A stretch of 39,087 nucleotides of DNA, taken from IMG/VR virus record IMGVR_UViG_3300017782_000062, positions 1 through 39,087 of that record; one strand, written 5' to 3'. A program made the translations under genes and the position numbers. The notes under the pieces are model-generated. The model saw only the letters and a list, made by a program, of their open reading frames with translations. It was not told the DNA's origin and did no database searches. Positions 25,442 through 31,014 of the stretch are shown piece after piece (positions within the stretch are counted from its first letter, which is position 1; each line of letters begins with the position of its first letter). The DNA is from a virus.

Positions 25442-25466
25442 TTTTACCTCCGTTTGTTTTAATATT

Positions 25467-25480
25467 AGAAATAAAGGAAG
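25467..25480 (-). promoter_or_regulatory. Repeated promoter-like motif, copy 1 (replication operon)
   Basis: On the minus strand this reads CTTCCTTTATTTCT, one of five copies of a T/A-TCCTTTAT-Y-T motif placed shortly upstream of minus-strand units. The core is 30 nt before the 25441 start. It is the only strong candidate site to drive the long operon 25441 to 17137. Confidence 0.5.
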
Positions 25481-25533
25481 CAGTTTGTTTGCAAAAAGGA
25501 AGATGAAACATAATAATAACTTCCCTTATTTCT
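25467..25533. repeat. 14-nt inverted repeat embracing the motif
   Basis: AGAAATAAAGGAAG (25467-25480) faces CTTCCCTTATTTCT (25520-25533), complementary at 13 of 14 positions. Each arm is itself a copy of the promoter-like motif, so the arrangement is either a divergent promoter pair or an operator-like inverted repeat. TATAAT occurs just outside the right arm (25535-25540 region) in plus orientation. Confidence 0.5.
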
Positions 25534-25588
25534 GTTATAATTTAATTTATTTCTAAGAGAATTACTATTAGTTTTATCCCCTTTTTTT

Positions 25589-25606
25589 AGGGATTTATCC
25601 CTTTTT
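25589..25606 (+). terminator. Terminator-like hairpin on the plus strand
   Basis: AGGGA (25589-25593), loop TTTA, TCCCT (25598-25602), then TTTT. ATCCC at 25576-25580 offers an alternative pairing. It faces the plus direction although all nearby genes are on the minus strand. It may stop antisense transcription from the plus-oriented motif copy at 25520-25533, or mark the 3' boundary of the noncoding RNA. Confidence 0.4.
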
Positions 25607-25627
25607 ATGTTGCTTATTTAATTTTTA

Positions 25628-26433
25628 GAGGTTATACACAACCCTAACACGCTTCCCCTACTGACACTTGTTGCAAACTTGTGGTAGGTTTATCGCATGC
25701 TTGTACTCTACTATACTACTATAAGATGTATAGTTTCTTCCAATGGTGGCTATTGTCATGACGTTAACGAATGTTAATGTGCATAACCTCTTATATCTTC
25801 TGGGATGTTCATGGTGAGCTGTGGTATCCATGTTTCAAGGCTCTCGACTTCCTCGCTCCTAGTCCATCCCAGTGTCTGTTATAACGGTTTTATTAGGGAG
25901 CCTCTTACTATTCACTATAAACATGTTTACCAATTACAAACATGAATAACAATAGTTTCATACTTCAGTCAGCTCCCTAATAAGTTTTTGGTGCTAACAT
26001 TAGTGGACGTCTCTGCATACTATTAACCAAGCGGTTAACACCATATATAATTTAAAGCCCTTTTACTTATCAACTTACTAATGTTAAATAATAAACCAAT
26101 AAAAAAGGAGTAGTAAGGATTTGTTTCAAAGGGCTTTAATGTTTTGCTCTGTTTTGTGCCAAGGTACAGAGCAAACCTTGTTTAATCAGACATTTAGTTC
26201 CTCTGATTATGGAACCTATACGCTACCTGACTGGTTAGTTAATTAGTCTAACCCAAGATTGATAATTACGCTTTCGAATGACTCTGCTGTTTCTTTTAGA
26301 TTATACAGATTATGGTACCTAAAACAGGCATGAAAGCAGGGTAATTATGAGAGCTTGCGGTAGTTTATTAACTTAAGACTATAGCTTTCGCTAGTGACAG
26401 GCCTTTACTATCTTACTAACTACCTGTCTTAAG
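25628..26433 (-). ncRNA. Large structured noncoding RNA candidate (about 806 nt)
   Basis: No ORF of note occurs, yet perfect or near-perfect complementary arms are dense. Examples (paired positions): 26426-26433/26372-26379; 26332-26337 with 26341-26348 against 26262-26275 (14 bp, one bulge); 26143-26151/26167-26175; 26053-26063/26128-26138 (11 bp); 25995-26004/26077-26086 (10 bp); 25891-25901/25972-25982 (11 bp) enclosing 25907-25912/25951-25956 and 25922-25928/25938-25944; 25800-25807/25865-25872; 25628-25635/25783-25790 closing three inner hairpins. Read on the minus strand, the hairpin at 26382-26393 is UAGC-GAAA-GCUA, a GNRA tetraloop, which supports that strand. A promoter-like motif lies 8 nt upstream. 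Size and ornateness recall the GOLLD and ROOL RNAs of phages; membership is not shown. Confidence 0.6.
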
Positions 26434-26437
26434 GTTA

Positions 26438-26452
26438 TAAATAAAGGAAACT
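26438..26452 (-). promoter_or_regulatory. Repeated promoter-like motif, copy 2 (before the structured RNA)
   Basis: The minus strand reads AGTTTCCTTTATTTA. The core ends at 26441, 8 nt before the first helix of the ORF-free structured region. No coding start follows for about 1 kb, so this copy would drive a noncoding transcript. Confidence 0.5.
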
Positions 26453-26557
26453 GTAAAATCATGCTTAAAAAGCAGCTTGTTTATTGTGGTTCCGTTTTTT
26501 TGTGAGTTAAATATATAGAGTGACTGAAGAATGAAGGAACACATTTAGCACAATAAT

Positions 26558-26580
26558 GTGGTGCCAACTGCTGACACCAC
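26558..26580 (-). terminator. Hairpin after the 26601 gene
   Basis: GTGGTG (26558-26563) pairs perfectly with CACCAC (26575-26580), with an 11-nt loop, 20 nt past the stop of the minus-strand gene. No clear U-run follows, so it may be a 3' stability hairpin or a weak terminator. The remaining bases of 26453-26557 show nothing else I can name. Confidence 0.4.
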
Positions 26581-26600
26581 ACTATTACTTATAAGGTTAT

Positions 26601-26942
26601 TTACTCTTCAGTAGACACTACCATATATCTTAGAGTATCATTTTTACAATGATGCACTGTACCCTCTGCAAGTATAAACTTAGACTTGCTTAATATATCA
26701 GTAGTTTCTACGAACTCGTCTTCACATGTTTCAATGTCTTTGATGAACATATTTACAATAAATCCCTCATCAATTACATCTCTTATGTCGTCCATTTGTA
26801 TTGCTGTATCTTGCCATACTCCGTTAGTATTGACAGATTTATTAAACCAAATACGTTTACTGGCTCGCTTTTCATTGCGTGTTTCAACGACTTTCTCGAT
26901 TGATTTCCAGTAACTTTCTAGAACTTTTGACAATTTACTCAT
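26601..26942 (-). CDS. Hypothetical 113-residue early protein
   Basis: Basic N-terminal helix (LESYWKSIEKVVETRNEKRA), then a mixed acidic region (IQMDDIRDVIDEGF; DIETCEDEFVETTD). AAGGAAGATACT precedes the ATG. It is a single-gene unit with the promoter-like motif 47 nt upstream and a hairpin downstream. I do not recognise a family. Isolated small early genes like this are often host-takeover factors, which is only a contextual guess. Confidence 0.6.
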   Translation of the reverse strand: MSKLSKVLESYWKSIEKVVETRNEKRASKRIWFNKSVNTNGVWQDTAIQMDDIRDVIDEGFIVNMFIKDIETCEDEFVETTDILSKSKFILAEGTVHHCKNDTLRYMVVSTEE

Positions 26943-26981
26943 AGTATCTTCCTTATTTTGATTATGATGTTTAAAATAAAC

Positions 26982-27000
26982 ACCAGAGATAAAGGATTAA
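26982..27000 (-). promoter_or_regulatory. Repeated promoter-like motif, copy 3
   Basis: The minus strand reads TTAATCCTTTATCTCTGGT. The core is 26989-26996, 47 nt upstream of the 26942 start. It agrees with copy 5 over at least 14 consecutive positions, including the terminal CTCTGG. Confidence 0.55.
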
Positions 27001-27006
27001 TGTTAT

Positions 27007-27156
27007 TTACGTTTCCCTAGATACATTAGAATTACTCAATGTTTTCAAATCACTCATAAGTGCTTTGAAAGTTTCATCATCGTTCAATGATTTATGTTTA
27101 CGAGCTACATATTCTAATCTATTAACATACCATTTAAAGTTTATTTTCTGTTTCAT
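27007..27156 (-). CDS. 49-residue helical micro-protein
   Basis: ATG at 27156 with a strong GGAGGAAC ribosome-binding site; stop TAA at 27007-27009. The product begins MKQKINFKWYVNRLEYVARK and is helical and basic. It ends just upstream of motif copy 3. It has no motif copy of its own; TATAAT in the loop of the upstream hairpin (27178-27227) might serve as a -10 element. Function unknown. Confidence 0.6.
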   Translation of the reverse strand: MKQKINFKWYVNRLEYVARKHKSLNDDETFKALMSDLKTLSNSNVSRET

Positions 27157-27177
27157 TGTTCCTCCGTTGTTAGTATT

Positions 27178-27227
27178 AAAAGTTTGCCCTGCAACCTAAT
27201 TATAGGGAATTTTATGCAGGGACTTTT
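27178..27227 (-). terminator. Rho-independent terminator-like hairpin
   Basis: On the minus strand AAAAGT-CCCTGCA pairs with TGCAGGG-caa-ACTTTT: plus positions 27222-27227 and 27215-27221 against 27187-27193 and 27178-27183, with a 3-nt bulge. It stands 5 nt after the stop of the 27405 gene, and the last arm supplies a short U-run, so it should end that transcript. Confidence 0.55.
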
Positions 27228-27231
27228 GGTA

Positions 27232-27405
27232 TTATTGAGTGAACTCTACAGATTGTATAGCACTATTCTGTGCAAATCTATGAGTTGCCTCATCACGAGC
27301 AAGTTCTTTAGTGTCGAACTTATCTCTGTTTACTAACTCAACGGAGCCTGAGTTTAAATCTTGAAATTTATAGTACAAGCTCCGTTCGCTTATGCATACT
27401 ATCAT
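27232..27405 (-). CDS. Hypothetical 57-residue early protein
   Basis: The start is set at ATG 27405 (MIVCISERSLYYKFQDL), because an upstream in-frame ATG at 27417 is itself part of the GGAGGT ribosome-binding site that serves 27405. The protein looks beta-rich with an RDEATHRF helix near the end; no family recognised. It is flanked by motif copy 4 upstream and a terminator-like hairpin downstream, so it is probably monocistronic. Confidence 0.6.
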   Translation of the reverse strand: MIVCISERSLYYKFQDLNSGSVELVNRDKFDTKELARDEATHRFAQNSAIQSVEFTQ

Positions 27406-27428
27406 GTATACCTCCATGTTTATTTATA

Positions 27429-27441
27429 GATAAAGGATTAA
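27429..27441 (-). promoter_or_regulatory. Repeated promoter-like motif, copy 4
   Basis: The minus strand reads TTAATCCTTTATCTATA. The core is 27432-27439, 27 nt upstream of the 27405 start and directly after the hairpin that closes the previous gene unit. Confidence 0.5.
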
Positions 27442-27445
27442 GTTA

Positions 27446-27472
27446 TAGAGGGGATTTGCACCCCTCTATATG
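27446..27472 (-). terminator. Perfect 10-bp hairpin between early genes
   Basis: TATAGAGGGG (27446-27455) and CCCCTCTATA (27463-27472) pair perfectly around a 7-nt loop, 6 nt after the stop of the 27736 gene. The bases after it on the minus strand (ACTTAATCCTTT) are only moderately U-rich. It is probably a terminator or transcript-end stabiliser, immediately upstream of motif copy 4. Confidence 0.5.
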
Positions 27473-27478
27473 TGTGTA

Positions 27479-27736
27479 TTAACTACACGCTGAACATTCA
27501 TCGCCTAAAATTGCTGGACAATGGTCTCCTGCTGAACACTCACGAAATCCTTGTCTAAGTTGGTCTTCAACTGAACAATTATTAGATGACTCTTTAGTAG
27601 ACATTTCTTTCTTACCAATTTTAACAGCTGTTTCAACTCCAGCTGATGCATAAGTGTAAGCTACTTTTGCACTAGCACATAGTATCACGCTTGTGCCTAC
27701 AAAGAAATACCCAGTATTTTTTATGTATTTATTCAT
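27479..27736 (-). CDS. Small membrane-anchored Cys-rich protein
   Basis: The ATG at 27736 is chosen over a TTG three codons upstream; TAGGAGA lies 10 nt before it. An N-terminal hydrophobic segment (about residues 9-33, YFFVGTSVILCASAKVAYTY) would anchor the protein or act as a signal. The C-terminal 35 residues hold six cysteines (NNCSVEDQ, FRECSAGDHCPAI, DECSACS), suggesting disulphides outside the cytoplasm or metal binding. As an isolated early gene it may act at the envelope, for example in superinfection exclusion, but that is inference. Confidence 0.55.
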   Translation of the reverse strand: MNKYIKNTGYFFVGTSVILCASAKVAYTYASAGVETAVKIGKKEMSTKESSNNCSVEDQLRQGFRECSAGDHCPAILGDECSACS

Positions 27737-27769
27737 TGATTTCAATCTCCTAAGTTAAGTTAACTAAAT

Positions 27770-27788
27770 ACCAGAGATAAAGGATTAC
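27770..27788 (-). promoter_or_regulatory. Repeated promoter-like motif, copy 5
   Basis: The minus strand reads GTAATCCTTTATCTCTGG. The core is 27777-27784, about 40 nt upstream of the 27736 start. Like copy 3 it is followed by TRTTTA, extending the shared block to more than 18 positions. Confidence 0.55.
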
Positions 27789-28111
27789 TCTAACGATACG
27801 TAAGGATTATATATTACTACCACACGTACATATAGGGGAATACCTGTGCGACTGCGGCTGTCTGCACACAGACAGGGGGTCGCCAGATGTATGATAAGGG
27901 AGGGGTTAATAAAGGGTGAGTGTAACGAACTCAACCTAACTCGATGTTTCAACTCAACCTAATTCAACCCCACAACCCCTAATGTAAGGGGGTAGGGTAA
28001 CCTATATACCTCTCACACACATTCTAAAATATATTTCCACAAGAGTATTGGAACATATTACTAAACTTTTAGGTTGAATTAACATAATGTTTAACTTTAA
28101 CTTAAAAGGAC
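27789..28111. promoter_or_regulatory. Divergent control region with repeats, possible operator/origin
   Basis: This 323-nt gene-free stretch separates the minus-strand early genes from the plus-strand late operon. It holds a CTGTCTG-CACA-CAGACAG hairpin (27858-27875) and a CCCCT/AGGGG hairpin (27976-27991). It also holds the 9-bp core TCAACCTAA twice in direct orientation (27931-27939, 27954-27962, within AACTCAACCTAAYTC) and once inverted (28069-28077). A weak sigma-like box TTGAAT (28074-28079) lies before the first late gene. The repeats may bind a regulator or initiator; nothing proves an origin. Confidence 0.45.
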
Positions 28112-28312
28112 ATGAGCAATAAAAAACGAATTTACGAAGTATTTAACACGACTACAGGCAAATGGGAAGAATCTAGTATGTCTGAAGCTAACTATCAGAC
28201 ACTTTTAGATAGAATGAACTCTAGTGCAGAAGAGTTAGAAGCTGAATTTAAGATTATATCTAAAATTATTGAACAGAAGCAAGGATATAAGTCTGATGAG
28301 AGTATGGATTAA
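28112..28312 (+). CDS. Hypothetical 66-residue protein, first late gene
   Basis: MSNKKRIYEVFNTTTGKWEE followed by a helical, acidic coiled-coil-like half. AAAAGGA precedes the ATG with unusually short spacing. It is the first plus-strand gene after the divergent control region, and a regulatory or terminase-accessory role is possible. No family recognised. Confidence 0.55.
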   Translation: MSNKKRIYEVFNTTTGKWEESSMSEANYQTLLDRMNSSAEELEAEFKIISKIIEQKQGYKSDESMD

Positions 28313-28330
28313 AGTATATAGTTATATATA

Positions 28331-28373
28331 AGTTACTTATATAGTAACAGTTACTATATAGTAACAGTTACTA
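28331..28373. repeat. Tandem palindromic repeats ahead of the small terminase gene
   Basis: The unit AGTTACTATATAGTAAC occurs at 28349-28365, with a one-base-longer variant at 28331-28348 and a half copy at 28366-28373. Each full unit contains the palindrome GTTACTATATAGTAAC. They fill most of the 67-nt gap before the 28380 start, up to its ribosome-binding site. A dimeric regulator could bind here, or the RNA could form alternating hairpins. Confidence 0.6.
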
Positions 28374-28379
28374 GGAATT

Positions 28380-29159
28380 ATGATAAAAATAAAACGAAGA
28401 ATTAACCATAAAACTGCTGAATACTCTATATATACAAAAGAGGAAGCAAATAATAAAAAAATAAATTATTTATACTGGAAAGACTGCGATACTGGGGACT
28501 GGGGGCTTACAGATGATGATTATGTTAGCAAATGTGTCTCTAAAAAAGATTATACAGATAAGAATGGTAATATACGAACATTTATTAAGTTAACATGTGG
28601 TGTAGGATGGGGAAGTTCTTTTTCTACAATAAAATTTGAATTGAATCATGCATATGAGTGCTATTCTAAAACAAATCCAGCTAAGGATTGGAAAGAACAA
28701 GAAATAAACACTACAAGAGCAAAGAATACTGTAGGAGCATATGCAAACATGTTATTGTCTGGAGATAAGGTAGATTTTGATAAACTAGGCAACATATATA
28801 GACCTGACCAAGAAATACCTGCAGCAACTGTTCGTAGATTTTTAAAACAAAAGGTTACAAAGAATATGGTAGAAGAAAAATTAAAAGAGTTATTGTCTAA
28901 AAAAAGCGTTAACAAAGAGTTTGCAGTAGATAACCTGCTAAGAGCATTACATATGGCAGAAGGGAAAGGCGATGTAAATAATTTTTTAAAAGCAAATGAT
29001 TCAATAATGGACTTACTAGAAATGAAGCCTAGTAAAAAAGTATTAACAGATACAGTACAGATAGATGTTACAAAACAAATAGCTGATACTATAGCAATGG
29101 AGGAGAACAAGTTAACATTACAAAGAAAAGAGGAAACAAATGAACGACCTGACTCCTGA
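28380..29159 (+). CDS. Probable terminase small subunit
   Basis: 259 residues directly upstream of the large terminase module. The C-terminal half is helical, with KSVNKEFAVDNLLRALHMAE, then NDSIMDLLEMKPSKKV and a TVQIDVTKQI tail. These blocks resemble C-terminal parts of phage small terminase subunits. The N-terminal half has an aromatic, Cys-containing region (WKDCDTGDWGLTDDDYVSKC). It would recognise phage DNA and recruit the motor. The call is from position and partial pattern. TAGGAAT precedes the start. Confidence 0.55.
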   Translation: MIKIKRRINHKTAEYSIYTKEEANNKKINYLYWKDCDTGDWGLTDDDYVSKCVSKKDYTDKNGNIRTFIKLTCGVGWGSSFSTIKFELNHAYECYSKTNPAKDWKEQEINTTRAKNTVGAYANMLLSGDKVDFDKLGNIYRPDQEIPAATVRRFLKQKVTKNMVEEKLKELLSKKSVNKEFAVDNLLRALHMAEGKGDVNNFLKANDSIMDLLEMKPSKKVLTDTVQIDVTKQIADTIAMEENKLTLQRKEETNERPDS

Positions 29160-29340
29160 TGAAGAATACGAGCATATTAATGCTAATATTATAGAAGACC
29201 AACTAGAAGTATCTATTAGAGCATTACATGTTATAGCTGCAATGCCTACTAGTGACCCTGATTTTTTATCTTCCGTAGCACTTGATGCTTTAAAAGAAAT
29301 GGAAACCTATGGGATGCTATGGAGTGACGATATTTATTAA
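29140..29340 (+). CDS. Hypothetical acidic 66-residue protein
   Basis: MNDLTPDEEYEHINANIIED with a helical middle (LEVSIRALHVIAAM). It overlaps the end of the small terminase gene by 20 nt and its stop shares a base with the next ATG. Function unknown; it lies within the packaging module. Confidence 0.55.
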   Translation: MNDLTPDEEYEHINANIIEDQLEVSIRALHVIAAMPTSDPDFLSSVALDALKEMETYGMLWSDDIY

Positions 29341-29501
29341 TGTTTGCATATTGTCCTATTATAGATAGAACTTGTGCTTTTGCTACAGATTGTGGCAATC
29401 ATAAACACTGCGGTGTAAAAACTGGGCATTATGAAGAAACAATGATACATAGTCTCACATTATGCCCTAAACCTAAAAAGAAAAAACGTGGCAGAAGATA
29501 A
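29340..29501 (+). CDS. 53-residue Cys/His-rich basic protein
   Basis: ATG at 29340 (TAATG overlap), TAA at 29499-29501. Cysteines at 5, 12, 18, 24 and 42 plus HKHCG suggest a zinc-binding knuckle, and the end is very basic (KPKKKKRGRR). It overlaps the terminase start by 14 nt. It may be a small DNA-binding packaging accessory, inferred from composition and place. Confidence 0.5.
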   Translation: MFAYCPIIDRTCAFATDCGNHKHCGVKTGHYEETMIHSLTLCPKPKKKKRGRR

Positions 29502-30960
29502 TAAACTAGTTATAAATAAATTAAAGAAGAGCATGATAATGTTTGGTAAAATTATAATGCCAAGTATGTTTACTGTGCCTTCACCAGATTTTCATTATAA
29601 GATTGCTGATGCTTTACTTGATAATGCCTCCAAACAAGTAAACATCATTGCCCCTCGTGGTCATGCTAAATCCTCCATTGTGGGTGGTGTGTACCCTTTA
29701 TACCACCTTATGCATCACGAGGGGAATAAATTAATAGTCTTAGTATCAAGAACTCAAGACCATGCTATAAAATTATTAGGTACAATTAAAGATACGCTTG
29801 ATTATAGTGAAACGTTTAGAGCTATATATGGATACTGGGGACAACATAGCGCAAAGCAATGGGCTAAATCAGAAATAGAGTTAAAAGATGGCTCTATGAT
29901 TATATGCAAAGGTACAGGTCAACAGCTTAGAGGTATTAAGGTAGGTAGTCAAAGACCTACGCTTATTATTGTAGATGACCCTGAAGATGAAAACAATACT
30001 AAGACTGCTGAAGCTATGGAGCAAAACCTTAGATGGTTATTGCAATCAGCAGTTCCTTCGCTAGACCCTAAGAAAGGAAAGATAATTGTTATTGGTACAC
30101 CACAACACCAACGTTGTTTAGTAGAAGTATTAAAAGAAATGAAGGGTTGGAACAATATGCATTTTAGTCCAGACATGGATAAAGAAATAGCTTTATGGGA
30201 AGAATGGCAACCTATAAAAAAATTAAAACAAAAAAAAGAAGAGCTAGAATCAATAGCAAGAGTAAGTGTTTTTTATAGAGAGTATCTATGTCAAATAGTT
30301 GGAGATGAAGACCAGCTGTTTAAAGAAGCTTATATACAATATCATGATTATGAACTAGAAATAGATGAAAATAGTCAACATTATTTAAATACTGGTATTG
30401 ATAAAATACCAGTAAACGTCTTTATGGGGGTTGACCCTGCATCCTCAATACGCAAAACAGCTGACTATAGTGTTATTATGCCTGTAGCAGTTGATAATAA
30501 TAATAATCGGTATATTCTAGAATATTATCGCAAAAGAGCAACCCCTATGAACTTAGCAGAAAGCATTATAGAGTATTTTAAACTATACAAACCTGTAAAA
30601 GTACGTATTGAGTCTGTAGGCTATCAAGAAATGTTACGAGAATATCTAAAGCAAAGGACAGAAGAAGAAAATTTATTTATTAGCGGGTTAGAAATAAAAG
30701 AATCACCACGAACTAGTAAATCATCAAGGCTTGAAACAATGGAGCCATACTTTGCGCAGAAAAAAATGTATATTAAAAAAAGCCAACTATCTTTAAGAGA
30801 CGAATTGCTATTATATCCTAGAGGTAAACATGATGACTTATTAGATGGTTTATATTATGCTATGAAAAAATGTTATACACCTAATCATGTAGTAGAGGAT
30901 AAGAATAATCAATCTAGCAGCAGAGTCGCTGCAAAGAAGTATGATTGGAAAACATCTTAA
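29488..30960 (+). CDS. terL: Terminase large subunit (packaging ATPase/nuclease)
   Basis: 490 residues with a GTG start inside the previous gene. The ATPase domain has a Walker A-like APRGHAKSS (55-63) and Walker B LIIVDDPED (159-167). The coupling motif VIGTP lies at 201-205. The RNase H-like nuclease domain has Asp316 (FMGVDPASS), Glu375 (RIESVGY) and the paired Asp449/Asp450 (KHDDLLDG). It pumps and cuts phage DNA into the prohead. All expected motifs are in order and the length is normal. A conserved-looking stem (29651-29724) lies within the Walker A coding region. Confidence 0.93.
   Translation: MAEDNKLVINKLKKSMIMFGKIIMPSMFTVPSPDFHYKIADALLDNASKQVNIIAPRGHAKSSIVGGVYPLYHLMHHEGNKLIVLVSRTQDHAIKLLGTIKDTLDYSETFRAIYGYWGQHSAKQWAKSEIELKDGSMIICKGTGQQLRGIKVGSQRPTLIIVDDPEDENNTKTAEAMEQNLRWLLQSAVPSLDPKKGKIIVIGTPQHQRCLVEVLKEMKGWNNMHFSPDMDKEIALWEEWQPIKKLKQKKEELESIARVSVFYREYLCQIVGDEDQLFKEAYIQYHDYELEIDENSQHYLNTGIDKIPVNVFMGVDPASSIRKTADYSVIMPVAVDNNNNRYILEYYRKRATPMNLAESIIEYFKLYKPVKVRIESVGYQEMLREYLKQRTEEENLFISGLEIKESPRTSKSSRLETMEPYFAQKKMYIKKSQLSLRDELLLYPRGKHDDLLDGLYYAMKKCYTPNHVVEDKNNQSSSRVAAKKYDWKTS
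29651..29724 (+). other. Nested RNA/DNA stem inside the terminase gene
   Basis: CCCCTCGTG (29651-29659) pairs perfectly with CACGAGGGG (29716-29724). Inside it ATGC (29663-29666) pairs with GCAT (29712-29715), and GGTGGT (29683-29688) pairs with ACCACC (29702-29707). The stretch is much more GC-rich than the rest of the gene. It overlaps the Walker A codons, so protein constraint may explain part of it. Confidence 0.4.
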
Positions 30961-31014
30961 TTTGGAACTTTTTACTTAACTTTATAGTTTAACTCATTAA
31001 CAAACTCTTTATAC

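Noticed and set aside
25801-25871. A 71-nt segment closed by a 7-bp stem, the length of a tRNA
   Set aside because: Neither strand has a T-loop (GTTCRA) or a plausible anticodon arm. It fits better as one domain of the larger structured RNA.
28661-29110. 149-residue minus-strand frame opposite the small terminase
   Set aside because: Composition (Phe/Ser/Leu-rich) is the mirror of a Lys/Glu-rich gene, it opposes a well-supported gene, and there is no upstream signal.
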